This document shows, piece by piece, positions 17,385 to 25,632 of a stretch of DNA of 64,000 nucleotides. Each line of letters opens with the position of its first letter. Within the stretch, counting starts at the first letter, position 1. Both the position numbers and the translations under genes were made by a program. This DNA is from Theionarchaea archaeon (GTDB lineage Archaea; Methanobacteriota_B; Thermococci; Methanofastidiosales; SZ-28-30), in contig JACVGT010000018.1 in NCBI GenBank assembly GCA_018992685.1, forward strand, positions 248,001-312,000. Reading direction: 5' to 3'. Below the pieces are notes generated by a model. It was not told where the DNA came from. It was given only the letters and a program-made list of their open reading frames with translations, and did no database searches.

Positions 17385-17957
17385 ATGAATGTGAAAGGGA
17401 CTCAAACGGAAAAGAATGTGCTTATCGCCTTCGCTGGCGAATCTCAAGCACGCAATCGCTACACCTTCTTTGCCTCTCAGGCAAAGAAAGAAGGATATGA
17501 ACAGATCAATAACATTTTTCTGGAGACTGCAGATAACGAGAAAGAGCATGCAAAAAGGCTGTTCAAGTTCTTGGAAGGCGGAGAGGTGGAAATTAGTGCC
17601 TCATATCCGGCCGGAATTATTGGCAGCACCAAGGAGAACTTGAAAGCAGCAGCAGAGGGAGAGCATCACGAATACACCACCATGTACCCTCAGTTCGCTG
17701 ATATTGCCCAGAAAGAGGGGTTTCCAGAGATTGCCAATGCCATGAAATCCATAGCAGTGGCAGAAAAACAGCACGAAAAACGATATCTCGCTCTGCTTGA
17801 GAACCTGGAGAAAGGGCGGACATTCAAGAGAGGAGAGCCTGTGAAGTGGAGATGTGGGAATTGTGGATACATCCATGAAGGAACAGAGCCTCCTGAACAA
17901 TGCCCTGCCTGTGAACACAGTAAGGCATATTTTGAACTGCTTGCCGAAAATTGGTGA
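17385..17957 (+). CDS. rbr: Rubrerythrin
   Basis: 190 residues. Diiron ligands are seen in FAGESQARNRYTFFASQ (Glu), ETADNEKEHAKRLFKFL (ExxH), AAAEGEHHEYTTMYPQF (Glu) and AVAEKQHEKRYLALL (ExxH). The C-terminal rubredoxin-like domain has CGNCGYIHEG and CPACEHSKAYFE. It is an NAD(P)H/rubredoxin-linked H2O2 reductase of anaerobes. The start is ATG 17385 behind GATGTGATATC, the same initiation sequence used by TyrRS; the longer reading upstream lacks homology. It is the last gene of the operon and is followed by a T-rich terminator. Confidence 0.96.
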   Translation: MNVKGTQTEKNVLIAFAGESQARNRYTFFASQAKKEGYEQINNIFLETADNEKEHAKRLFKFLEGGEVEISASYPAGIIGSTKENLKAAAEGEHHEYTTMYPQFADIAQKEGFPEIANAMKSIAVAEKQHEKRYLALLENLEKGRTFKRGEPVKWRCGNCGYIHEGTEPPEQCPACEHSKAYFELLAENW

Positions 17958-17985
17958 ATTTTTCTTTTTTTTCTTTCTTTCTTCA
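17957..17985 (+). terminator. T-rich terminator after oxygen-defence operon
   Basis: An almost pure T/C run with nine consecutive T directly follows the rubrerythrin stop, the usual archaeal poly-U termination signal. Confidence 0.65.
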
Positions 17986-18101
17986 CGAATCTCCCACTAA
18001 CTGATAAATATATTCTGGAGTATTGAGACAAATAGGCGGAATGTGTTACCAACAATTGGGTAGATTGGCAACTTTTTTATAGGGCTTCTTGAAAGGGTAA
18101 T

Positions 18102-18965
18102 ATGCACCTTCGAGATTGGTATGACCTGACCAGACTGGATCATGGAATTCTGTGGGGGGCTGCTGTGGTGGTGGGAGAAATTCTGGCATACAGAGGGTTC
18201 CCGCCTCTGCAATACATCATTCTTGGATTTTTCGCTCCACTTCTTGTGGAAATCGGTGTGTTCTCTTTGAATGATTACATGGATAGAGAAAGTGATATTC
18301 TAAATAATCGGGTCGATCGGCCTCTTGTTCGTGGCGCAATCCCCCGGCAGTACCCACTATATATCGCAGTGGTGATGCTGCCTGGAGCAGTAATTCTGGG
18401 ATTCGTTTCCAGTCTCGCAATTCCTTTTGTTCTGGTGATCTTGTTTTCAGCACTAGGTGTTCTTTACAATGTAAAATTGAAAGGAGTACCTTGCGTCAAG
18501 AACTGTATCATGGGTGTGTGCATAGCAGCACCCCTGCTGGGAGGAAACCTGATCGTAGAGGATGAGATTCTTCCCGTGGTTGCCCTCTTTGCTACTGCAG
18601 CCTTCTTATTGGGAACTGGAAGAGAAATACTGAAGGACATGATGGACACTGCAGGAGACCAGGCTACAGGGTGTAAGACGCTCCCCCTGATGGTCGGTTC
18701 GAAAAACTCAGCCAGAATCGTCTTCTCGCTCTTCCTGGTGTCATGCATTATAATCCTGGTTCCATATGCTTATCCTCTTGACAGTCTCTATTTCCATGAC
18801 ACCGTGTACCTGATTTCTGCCTGCGCAACGTGTGGGCTCACGATCTATTGTGCACGATCTATTATGAAGGACTGGTCCAGATCCAGTGTAGCCATATTGA
18901 GAAAAAGGACATTTCACATCCTTGAACTGGGTGTTCTTACCTTCCTGGTGGGAGTGCTCTTCTGA
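18102..18965 (+). CDS. UbiA-family prenyltransferase (digeranylgeranylglyceryl phosphate synthase-like)
   Basis: 287 residues with about eight or nine hydrophobic segments. The two Asp-rich motifs of UbiA enzymes are present: NDYMDRESDILNNRVDRPL (~55-75) and EILKDMMDTAGDQATGCKTLP (~170-190). In archaea this family adds the second geranylgeranyl group to glyceryl phosphate in membrane-lipid synthesis; some members prenylate quinones or haem instead. The TATA box TTTTTATAG (~18073) fits a leaderless start at ATG 18102. It ends 2 nt from the convergent gene below. Family confidence is high; the DGGGP role is likely but not proven. Confidence 0.85.
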   Translation: MHLRDWYDLTRLDHGILWGAAVVVGEILAYRGFPPLQYIILGFFAPLLVEIGVFSLNDYMDRESDILNNRVDRPLVRGAIPRQYPLYIAVVMLPGAVILGFVSSLAIPFVLVILFSALGVLYNVKLKGVPCVKNCIMGVCIAAPLLGGNLIVEDEILPVVALFATAAFLLGTGREILKDMMDTAGDQATGCKTLPLMVGSKNSARIVFSLFLVSCIIILVPYAYPLDSLYFHDTVYLISACATCGLTIYCARSIMKDWSRSSVAILRKRTFHILELGVLTFLVGVLF

Positions 18966-18967
18966 GA

Positions 18968-19846
18968 TCACTCATTTCTGATTCGTTTTAATTTGGTGAT
19001 CATTACCACCCCGATCAAGGAGATACAGGACAGCATGATAAAGTACACATAATATCGAGACAGCGGAGGCTGGACAGAAGCTGCATTGACGTGGACCTTT
19101 CTTACCTCAAAAGCAGAATAATCGGGCTTGATGACTTCAATCGGCTTCTCCTTCTCTTCAATGAGAATTCTCACCAGAAATGTTTTTTCATATTCTCTCC
19201 CGAACCGATCTTCGTACGTTATCCTGACAGACCCTGTGTATTCTCCCGGATCTCCGTACACCAGGATTTCCTTGGATCCCCTGGTGAGCAGGTAGCCTAT
19301 ATAACTCTCATATTGCAGCTTGAGATCAGACATGATTTCAAACTGAAAATCAATGGCAACCTCATCAGAGTTCTTGAATCCAATAGTCGTTCTGTTGTCC
19401 ACAACAACCAGGGTGCCAGATTCCAAACTGATGGATGGTTCTCCATTCTTGATTCTGATATTGTAACTCTTCTTGTCCTCAAGCGTCTGACATACCCCGC
19501 CCTGACACGTCTTCGAGGTCACCAGACACGTGTACGATATGGTAACTGGGTATTCCCCATCTTCAAGGGACCTGCAATGGAATGTAAAACTCACAGTCTG
19601 CGAACCATAGGGAATGCTCTCAATCCGTGCCTTTTTGCTGTAGAACATGAGGTCAGTGCTGCTGACGCGTACTTCAATTCCTTCCACCATCTGTCCTGAG
19701 TTGTTGGTAAAGGTCACATTCATTGTTCCCTTGTCCTGCGATTCATACACTGCCTTGTCTGTCGCTACCTTGAGTGTAAGAATGTCTTCTGCCAGCACTG
19801 GTCCGAGAGATCCTAGAATCAGGATCACCAGAAGGAACCACCTCAT
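18968..19846 (-). CDS. Secreted, C-terminally anchored protein with Ig/CARDB-like domains
   Basis: 292 residues. Signal peptide at residues 1-19 (MRWFLLVILILGSLGPVLAE), then beta-rich domains (TDKAVYESQDKGTMNVTFTN, RIESIPYGSQTVSFTF) of NEW3/CARDB type, and one C-terminal transmembrane helix (~264-283) with a basic KLKRIRNE tail. Two Cys in TSKTCQGGVCQTL could form a disulphide. The start is ATG 19846 because a TATA box (TTTTAAA, ~19872) lies about 26 nt upstream and the signal peptide begins there; the reading can be extended 14 codons but without support. The function is unknown; a cell-surface structural or binding role is inferred. Confidence 0.7.
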   Translation of the reverse strand: MRWFLLVILILGSLGPVLAEDILTLKVATDKAVYESQDKGTMNVTFTNNSGQMVEGIEVRVSSTDLMFYSKKARIESIPYGSQTVSFTFHCRSLEDGEYPVTISYTCLVTSKTCQGGVCQTLEDKKSYNIRIKNGEPSISLESGTLVVVDNRTTIGFKNSDEVAIDFQFEIMSDLKLQYESYIGYLLTRGSKEILVYGDPGEYTGSVRITYEDRFGREYEKTFLVRILIEEKEKPIEVIKPDYSAFEVRKVHVNAASVQPPLSRYYVYFIMLSCISLIGVVMITKLKRIRNE

Positions 19847-19967
19847 ATTGATGGAATGGGACCCTTGGTTTAAAAGACTTGTGGTCATGATTAAAAGGTC
19901 GAATTTGCGGTTTCCTTAGAAATCAAACACCGCAAGTCTGACATGGACAAGGAGGATAAATGGTTTC

Positions 19968-20126
19968 CTAGCGAGATTCCGACCACGGAAATATCTTTCT
20001 GACCAGCCATACAATAAATGCAGGGACAGCTCCCCCATGGGCCCCAGTAAGTACTATGGGCATAATGTTGAGAATCTGTTCCTCCTCTTTTTGTTTGGAA
20101 GCAGATCGCGTCTTTTCAGACTGCAC
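19968..20126 (-). CDS. Small 52-residue membrane protein
   Basis: A GTG start at 20126 is preceded by AGAGGTGAT 5 nt upstream, a near-perfect SD. The product has a charged N-terminal half (SEKTRSASKQKEEEQ) and one hydrophobic segment (IMPIVLTG...VPAFIVWLV) followed by RKIF. It begins 11 nt after the stop of the small basic ORF and seems to form a two-gene unit with it. The layout (charged cytosolic tail, single C-terminal helix) is like tail-anchored Sec61beta-type proteins, but no sequence match is claimed. Unrecognised family. Confidence 0.5.
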   Translation of the reverse strand: MQSEKTRSASKQKEEEQILNIMPIVLTGAHGGAVPAFIVWLVRKIFPWSESR

Positions 20127-20137
20127 TAAAATCACCT

Positions 20138-20266
20138 CTATTCTTTTCTGGATTTCCTCTTCAGCCGGATTTTCTTCTTCACTCGAACCCACTTTTTCTT
20201 GGGCCTGACCTTTACATTGGGTGATTTCCTGAAAGGTCTGCGTTTTCTGTCCTTTCGTGATCCCAT
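20138..20266 (-). CDS. Small 42-residue highly basic protein
   Basis: ATG 20266 lies about 24 nt after a TATA box (CCTTTATATGG, ~20286-20296), consistent with a leaderless mRNA. The product is roughly half Lys/Arg (SRKDRKRRPFRKS, KKKWVRVKKKIRLKRKSRKE). Composition suggests an RNA-binding or ribosomal-type peptide; the end is loosely like eL41 (W, then K/R-rich), but low-complexity basic sequences resemble each other by chance. Overlapping frames exist on the same strand, so coding is inferred from promoter position and the SD-led downstream gene. Unrecognised. Confidence 0.45.
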   Translation of the reverse strand: MGSRKDRKRRPFRKSPNVKVRPKKKWVRVKKKIRLKRKSRKE

Positions 20267-20315
20267 GAACCCCCTTTTCTCGAAACCATATAAAGGTTAT
20301 GTAGACCTTTTCCAA

Positions 20316-20684
20316 AGGAGTTATATCGACTCACCCGATTGCAACCCAATAATAGAGAAGGATAGAAACGATTTGAGGAAATTACAACGATAGCAAGAAA
20401 AAACAATTTTGCAGAGCTTTACTTTCTGATTCAACCTATCTGCACGGAGATTTTCATCGTTCCATCAGTTGACGTGATGAGGGTTACACGCATGATGCCT
20501 TCAAGTCAAGGGCTAATCCATCTCGGCTGCTCCTGCTGCAATGATTCAGCATATTCTTCTGATTTTCAACGATCTCTCGTCTCTTGCCTGCTGGATTCTG
20601 GCAAATCAGTGGCGATTCTTTAATCGTCCTGAAACGTATGCAGGATGTAACTCAGAAGAAGCCTGAAATCTAATTATCCATCAC
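20316..20684. other. About 370 bp without a recognisable gene
   Basis: The region lies upstream of the small basic gene and downstream of the 20685-21158 gene, both on the minus strand. No reading frame, tRNA or clear hairpin was seen. Confidence 0.3.
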
Positions 20685-21158
20685 CTATTGCTGCTTTGCA
20701 GAGATTTCTGTCCTGCGGTTAAAGAAATCTTCCCTAAATTTCTTTGCCCTTTTGATTTCGGCAACAAATGATTCATCAGGAAAGAACCCAGACGATTTCG
20801 CTTCTGCATTTCTCGCCTCAGTCATCATCTCAGACAGTTTCACAGGCTCAAGAAGTAGATACTCACCATTGATGTCCTTGGCTATCTTCATTTCTGTTTC
20901 TGTGAAAGATCTCTGTTCCACCTCGAATCGTTCAATTTCCTGGTAGAGCATGTTATCTAGCGAACTGTCTCCCTTGATGCTATAGTAGCCTATCAAGATC
21001 CCATTCTCAAATAGAAGGAATGAGATGTTCCAGGCTGTTCCTCTTTCAAAAAAGCGTATAACACCAGAGAACTCAGAATTCACCTTGGACAGATAGTCCA
21101 GAGGTTGAGCGTGTTCCCACTCTTCAGTGCTCTCTAGCTTTCCTCGGGGCAAGTTCAT
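20685..21158 (-). CDS. DUF2226-like archaeal protein
   Basis: 157 residues, soluble. The first half reads as a small alpha/beta sensor-like domain (MNLPRGKLESTEEW, LDYLSKVNSEFSGVIRFF, NISFLLFENGILIGYYSIKG), similar in style to archaeal DUF2226/roadblock-related proteins. The C-terminal third is helical and charged. ATG 21158 with AAAGGTG 6 nt upstream is preferred over an in-frame GTG at 21191; a TATA box (CTTTATAAAG, ~21208-21217) fits a leader of about 30 nt. It is near another roadblock-like gene (21580). The function is unknown and the family call tentative. Confidence 0.55.
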   Translation of the reverse strand: MNLPRGKLESTEEWEHAQPLDYLSKVNSEFSGVIRFFERGTAWNISFLLFENGILIGYYSIKGDSSLDNMLYQEIERFEVEQRSFTETEMKIAKDINGEYLLLEPVKLSEMMTEARNAEAKSSGFFPDESFVAEIKRAKKFREDFFNRRTEISAKQQ

Positions 21159-21191
21159 GTCAACACCTTTCAGATTGAGAATTGATGTCAC

Positions 21192-21579
21192 AAATTCATT
21201 GAAAGAGAACTTTATAAAGATATGTGTTAATATAAATCTTAACTGCGAGAGTGTATCTTAATCGTTGCCCTCTTTAGAAAATCGATCCATTTTGGAAAGC
21301 CATTCTCTGATTTCCATTGACTGAAGACACGTTTCTTCACAATTCACATTTTCTCTCATGGATCAAGATAGGAGAAATACGTATTTCAGAAAGATATACT
21401 TTCTGGACTATCCCATGGACAACCTTCCTAGATGCAAGAAGAACCTTAAAAGAAGAATGACTCAATCCTTGATTTTCGGTGGATAAATGTGCCCAGAATC
21501 CAGAATATCCACAACCCTGCTCAAGAACGCTACAGCATCAGAAAAGGATATAAGGTGTTGCTAAAATATAAAGGAATTG
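21192..21579. other. Divergent intergenic region, about 390 bp
   Basis: It contains the minus-strand TATA box near 21213 and a plus-strand GGATATAAGG (~21546-21555) about 30 nt before ATG 21580. The rest shows no ORF or RNA structure that I can support. Confidence 0.4.
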
Positions 21580-22131
21580 ATGTTATTGGAAAAGCTTCAA
21601 GAGACTATAAGAGGAATTAATGGTGCTTTCATCCTAACGGATGGAACAATCGCGGAAAATAATCTAAAGGAAGATTTGAAATTTATAACTTATAATATTT
21701 CATATCTGAGGCAAGCAATAACAGAGAGAAGAACCTGTGAAGGACTTCTTATTTTCGGAGAAAGATACAATTTCGTGGTATATTTCTCTCACGATAGGAC
21801 GATTGGGATTCTCCTGGATCACACTACAAACCTTCCCCTTCTCCAATATGTGGTTCGAAGAATGCTGGAATCGCCGCCTTCACCTGAAGAAGCATTTGTA
21901 CCCCCCTCTCTGGAAGATCAGATCCCGTATCTTGACAAACCAAGAGAGCAGATCTTGCCCAATGTATCTCAGTACGCACGGCAGGTACTGCAGTTCGTGG
22001 ATGGAATCCGCACCATTAGAGAAATCATTGACAAATCAAACCTTCCACCAGAGGTAGTGATGGACGTTATCCTGGCCCACAGGCGATCATCTGTGCTCCA
22101 TTACAGAGAAAAGACGGAATCATCCAGTTAG
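21580..22131 (+). CDS. Roadblock/LC7-like regulatory protein
   Basis: 183 residues. The first ~95 residues form a roadblock/LC7-like pattern: LEKLQETIRGINGAFILTDG, TYNISYLRQAITERRTCEGLLIFGE, NFVVYFSHDRTIGILLDHTTNLPLL. The last ~60 residues (VSQYARQVLQFVDGIRTIREIIDKSNLPPEVVMDVI) look like a small winged-helix-type domain that is often fused to such modules. Roadblock proteins usually partner small GTPases or signalling NTPases. ATG 21580 is chosen over the TTG just before it because of the TATA spacing. It may be cotranscribed with the following membrane-signalling genes. Moderate confidence. Confidence 0.62.
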   Translation: MLLEKLQETIRGINGAFILTDGTIAENNLKEDLKFITYNISYLRQAITERRTCEGLLIFGERYNFVVYFSHDRTIGILLDHTTNLPLLQYVVRRMLESPPSPEEAFVPPSLEDQIPYLDKPREQILPNVSQYARQVLQFVDGIRTIREIIDKSNLPPEVVMDVILAHRRSSVLHYREKTESSS

Positions 22132-22200
22132 AGCCAAGTGTGGTCAGGAAACACTTCTCTGGGGAATAAGGTTTAAATACCCGAAAAATCACTTTTTTCT

Positions 22201-22482
22201 ATGGTACTATTTGGAGAGGTTTTTAGAATTGGGGAAATGATTGCCCTACTCACCATGATTTTTTCCCTCTTGTTCATCTACAGAATGTGCTGGAAAAGGA
22301 AAGCCTTCCGAAAAATGGTGTTTGCATACTTTTTCTTCCTGCTTTCTGCTGGGTTTGCCGTCCTGAGAGAATACCTGTTGTATGACCTCATGAGGGAGAT
22401 AGAACACCTTTCACTGGTCATCTCATCTTCCATGTTCCTGTATATCGCCTATGTGGCGTACAAGAATCTGGGAGGTGGATGA
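22201..22482 (+). CDS. Small 93-residue membrane protein
   Basis: Three hydrophobic segments (~9-27, 36-54, 67-84) separated by short basic loops (RMCWKRKAFRK). A TATA box (GGTTTAAATAC, ~22169-22179) lies about 26 nt before ATG 22201 with no SD, hence leaderless. The stop overlaps the ATG of the DUF835 gene. The N-terminal half of the DUF835 protein has similar short helices, so the two may form one membrane sensor. No family is recognised. Confidence 0.65.
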   Translation: MVLFGEVFRIGEMIALLTMIFSLLFIYRMCWKRKAFRKMVFAYFFFLLSAGFAVLREYLLYDLMREIEHLSLVISSSMFLYIAYVAYKNLGGG

Positions 22483-23510
22483 TGGACATCCTGGTAGTCG
22501 TTCTGAAAGGTATTATTACTGTGAATTTTCTCGGGGCTCTATACTTTGGGGTGAAAAACTACAGGATGACACGGTCCTACAGCTGGCTCTTCCTGGGTCT
22601 TGCGCTGGGTTCAGCATTCACCCTCTCTCTGGTTCGATTGGTCAAGGAATTCTTTTACACAGACTTTCAGCAGTTTGAATCCGTTATTGTGGTCCTGGAA
22701 GTGATAAAAGTAAACCTGATACCTTTTGTCACGGCGTTCTTACTGGCATCTGCCATTGCCATTAGGAGAGAACGGATATCTGCTGTGATGCCCATTGGGA
22801 AGGAAGAGGAGATACGTCCCCGATGCGGGATAGAAAGGGGGATTACCTACCTGGTAACAAAGGAGACTCCCATGCAAGGATATCAGGTCTTTCTGGATCT
22901 ATTGTCTAGAGGATACCGTGGACTGCTCATATTGAGGACCCACCCAGATGAGGTGCGGAAGGAATATGATATTGATGTTCCCATTCTATGGATGAGCAGG
23001 CTTCAGGTGGGAGACAATGCAGTCTATCCTAATGTAACAGTCATTGAGCAGATAATTGAGGAATTCCTGGAATGCAAGGGAGACCACGTAGTTTTTATTG
23101 AGCGGCTGGACTATCTCATTTCCCAGCAGGGATTTGAAAAGACTCTCCAGTTCATTCAGAAACTGTCCAGCCTGGTGTATATTACCAAGTCCGTGGCCAT
23201 TGTACACATCGACTCTCTGACTATTGGTGAAAGGGAGCTGATGCTCATAGAAAAGGAAACCAGACAGTTCAAGGAGAAGGCGGAGGATCTGGAAGAAGAA
23301 CTTGCAGAGATGCTACTTTACTTCTATGAAAAAAACAGGCGGGGCAGAAAGCCCAACCTCACAGAGGTCACCCAGGATCTGGGATTGAGCAGAAACACCG
23401 CCAAGAAAAGGATGAATATGTTACGACTGAAAAGTCTCATTATCTTGAAGAAAAAAGGCAGGGAAAAGGTGGTGGAAATTACCCGATGGGGAGAGGATTT
23501 AGTCCGCTAA
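22482..23510 (+). CDS. Membrane-bound DUF835 regulator with C-terminal winged helix
   Basis: 342 residues. Three to four transmembrane helices (residues ~5-95), then a DUF835 domain (~118-260: YLVTKETPMQGYQVFLDLLSRGYRGLLILRTHP, ILWMSRLQVGDNAVYPNVTVIEQII, HVVFIERLDYLISQQGFEKTLQFIQKL), a coiled-coil-like linker (EKETRQFKEKAEDLEEELAEM) and a C-terminal winged helix (NLTEVTQDLGLSRNTAKKRMNMLRLKSLI). DUF835 is an archaeal RecA-like signalling domain. The fusion suggests a membrane sensor that controls transcription. The second of two tandem ATGs (22482) is used because it has the better distance from GGGAGG. Confidence 0.8.
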   Translation: MDILVVVLKGIITVNFLGALYFGVKNYRMTRSYSWLFLGLALGSAFTLSLVRLVKEFFYTDFQQFESVIVVLEVIKVNLIPFVTAFLLASAIAIRRERISAVMPIGKEEEIRPRCGIERGITYLVTKETPMQGYQVFLDLLSRGYRGLLILRTHPDEVRKEYDIDVPILWMSRLQVGDNAVYPNVTVIEQIIEEFLECKGDHVVFIERLDYLISQQGFEKTLQFIQKLSSLVYITKSVAIVHIDSLTIGERELMLIEKETRQFKEKAEDLEEELAEMLLYFYEKNRRGRKPNLTEVTQDLGLSRNTAKKRMNMLRLKSLIILKKKGREKVVEITRWGEDLVR

Positions 23511-23665
23511 TTGTATTTGACAATAGTTGACAGGTTGTGACACTTTTTTTCACACAATCCACTTAAGCAGTGATCACAAGATGCAGGTAATGCAACAGAA
23601 CAGAAAACTGCCGCAGTTTGCAGGATATGAATCTGGCGATTCGATTGCGGGAAAAGGTGGTTCTC
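23511..23665. other. Intergenic region before the phosphate operon
   Basis: GTGACACTTTTTTTCACAC (~23537-23555) contains a T7 run with short flanking inverted repeats and may end the DUF835 transcript. CCACTTAAGC (~23570) is a weak TATA candidate for the downstream genes. Confidence 0.35.
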
Positions 23666-23818
23666 ATGTGGATTGCAGTTAGGGTAGGTGAGGATACTGT
23701 CTTGTTCAATAGTGGCAGTGAAGAAACTCTGTCTTGGCTCAAAGAAACTCATGGGATTGGCCAGACAAGGGAAGAAGCAATCATTGATCTGGAAAGGAGG
23801 TTATCTCACGAAAAGTAG
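23666..23818 (+). CDS. Small HicB-like protein overlapping pstS
   Basis: 50 residues from ATG 23666 (GGTGG five nt upstream). The end GIGQTREEAIIDLERRL is like the C-terminal part of HicB-fold antitoxins (T-x-x-EA-x-x-x-L). No HicA toxin is nearby. It overlaps the pstS start by 11 nt and carries the pstS SD inside its last codons, so ribosomes finishing here could reinitiate on pstS. An alternative upstream start exists at 23627. Coding status is plausible but not certain. Confidence 0.45.
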   Translation: MWIAVRVGEDTVLFNSGSEETLSWLKETHGIGQTREEAIIDLERRLSHEK

Positions 23819-24752
23819 AACAGCAAGAATCTTCTCTTCAGTAGTTGTGATAGCTGCTTTGGTTTCGTCGTGCTGTATTACGCAAGAGAGTGAAACCATA
23901 AATGTCTCAGGTGCATGGGCTTTGTATCCGCTCATGGTTAAATGGTCAGAAGAATATACCAAGCTCCATCCTGACATAAGGATAGATGTCTCTGCGGGAG
24001 GAGCTGGGAAAGGGATGGCAGATGTTTTGGGAGGCCTGGTTGATATTGGAATGGTATCAAGAGAGATATATCCTGAAGAAATCGAGAAAGGGGCCTTCTG
24101 GATTGCCGTGGCAAAAGATGCTGTTGTTCCAGTTTTCAACAAGGACAACCCCTACGCTGAGGATATTCTCAATCATGGAGTTAGCCGTCAGGTGTTCACA
24201 GACATTTTCATAACAGGAAAGGTAACAACCTGGGGAGAAGTTCTCGGAAAGCCTGAAATCACAGAGAAACTTCATGTTTATACCCGCAGTGATGCCTGTG
24301 GGGCTGCTCAAACCTGGGCCCAGTATCTGGGATTTGCCCAAGAAGACTTGCTGGGAGTTGGTGTGTATGGTGATCCGGGGATTGTGGAAGCAGTGGGCAG
24401 CGATGAGGTTGGCATTGGGTACGGAAATCTGAACTTTGTATATGATGCGAGCACAGGTGTACCCTCACCGGGAGTATTTGCACTGCCCCTTGATCTCGAT
24501 GGGAATGGTGCAATTGAATCCCGCGAGAGGGTGTATGACACGAAATCTGATGTCATTGTGGCCATTGAGCAGGGAATCTACCCCTCACCGCCAGCACGGG
24601 CACTGCATCTGGTGACCAAAGGGTCTCCTGAAGGTGTAGTGAAAGAGTTCATGATATGGATTCTCACCGAAGGACAACAATATGTGTCTGAAACCGGGTA
24701 CATAGGGTTGGGGGAAAGGATCCAGGAGGAACTCAAGAACCTGGAGGGATAA
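23808..24752 (+). CDS. pstS: Phosphate ABC transporter substrate-binding lipoprotein, ACG start
   Basis: 314 residues. A basic start (KSRTAR), hydrophobic core and lipobox LVSSC show a lipid-anchored extracellular protein. The mature part is PstS-like: INVSGAWALYPLMVKWSEEY, DVSAGGAGKGMADVLGGLVDIGMVSR, TRSDACGAAQTW and IGYGNLNF. No ATG, GTG or TTG in frame starts just before the signal peptide; AAAGGAGG is exactly 7 nt before ACG 23808, one base from ATG. An in-frame TTG at 23784 has no SD and would add WKGGYL before the signal peptide. It binds phosphate for PstCAB, encoded directly downstream. Confidence 0.88.
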   Translation, partial: TKSRTARIFSSVVVIAALVSSCCITQESETINVSGAWALYPLMVKWSEEYTKLHPDIRIDVSAGGAGKGMADVLGGLVDIGMVSREIYPEEIEKGAFWIAVAKDAVVPVFNKDNPYAEDILNHGVSRQVFTDIFITGKVTTWGEVLGKPEITEKLHVYTRSDACGAAQTWAQYLGFAQEDLLGVGVYGDPGIVEAVGSDEVGIGYGNLNFVYDASTGVPSPGVFALPLDLDGNGAIESRERVYDTKSDVIVAIEQGIYPSPPARALHLVTKGSPEGVVKEFMIWILTEGQQYVSETGYIGLGERIQEELKNLEG

Positions 24753-24753
24753 C

Positions 24754-25632
24754 GTGAGGGTGAGGAAGGTCATCGACGGGGTTTCTGAAAAGGTGATGTG
24801 CTCTGTCACCGCTGCTGTCTCATTCCTGGTGGTACTTATTGCAGCAGGACTCTATCTCAAAGCACGACCCATCATGGAGATTACCCCAATAAAGGAGTTA
24901 CTGACCTCCTCATCTTGGCATCCTCTCAAGGGCGAATTTGGATTCTACCCTTTCTTGATGGGCACCTTCTGGGTAACATTCCTGGCCATGATCTTTGCCA
25001 TTCCTATCTGCTTGTTGTGCTCAATCTATATATCAGAATATGCACCCCGGAAGATGAGAGATGTAATAAAGCCGTTGATTGATCTTCTAGCGGGAATACC
25101 GTCTGTGGTGTATGGAGTGTTTGGTGTTCTGGCAGTGGTCCCCCTCATACGGGATACTGCCCACAGGATCAACATTTCCACCACAGGATATTCAGTTCTG
25201 GCAGGTGGAATTGTTCTTGCCATCATGGTGTTTCCTATTATAATATCTGTATCTGTGGAGGTGATTCAAAGTGTGCCCTATGAGGCACGAGAATCGTCTC
25301 TTTCGCTGGGAGCTACTCAATGGCAAACAGTGAAGAAGGTAGTGCTCAAGAAAGCTTTCCCGGGAATTGTAGCAGCCATTATACTGGGGTTTTCGCGGGC
25401 TTTCGGGGAGACTATGGCAGTTTTGATGGTAGTGGGGAACGTTCCTCAAGTTCCCCACTCCATTTTTGAAGAAGCATATCCTCTCACTGCCTTGATCGCC
25501 AACAACTACGGCGAAATGCTGTCTGTTCCACTCTATGATTCAGCCCTGTTGCTTGGTGCTCTCATTTTACTTCTTATAGTACTGCTGTTCAGCATGGCAG
25601 CCAGGCTCATACTCATGAGGGGGGGTAGATAG
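24754..25632 (+). CDS. pstC: Phosphate ABC transporter permease PstC
   Basis: 292 residues with six hydrophobic segments. The EAA-loop region is clear: YEARESSLSLGATQWQTVKKVVLKKAFPGI, with conserved IPSVVYGVFG (~112-121) and FSRAFGETMAVLMVVGN (~210-226). With PstA it forms the membrane channel. Start GTG 24754 follows GGAGGGATAAC, 1 nt after the pstS stop. The end overlaps pstA. Confidence is high. Confidence 0.95.
   Translation: MRVRKVIDGVSEKVMCSVTAAVSFLVVLIAAGLYLKARPIMEITPIKELLTSSSWHPLKGEFGFYPFLMGTFWVTFLAMIFAIPICLLCSIYISEYAPRKMRDVIKPLIDLLAGIPSVVYGVFGVLAVVPLIRDTAHRINISTTGYSVLAGGIVLAIMVFPIIISVSVEVIQSVPYEARESSLSLGATQWQTVKKVVLKKAFPGIVAAIILGFSRAFGETMAVLMVVGNVPQVPHSIFEEAYPLTALIANNYGEMLSVPLYDSALLLGALILLLIVLLFSMAARLILMRGGR

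Noticed and set aside
23666-23818. HicAB toxin-antitoxin pair at the phosphate operon
   Set aside because: Only a short HicB-like end is seen and no HicA frame is adjacent; reported as an uncertain small gene only.
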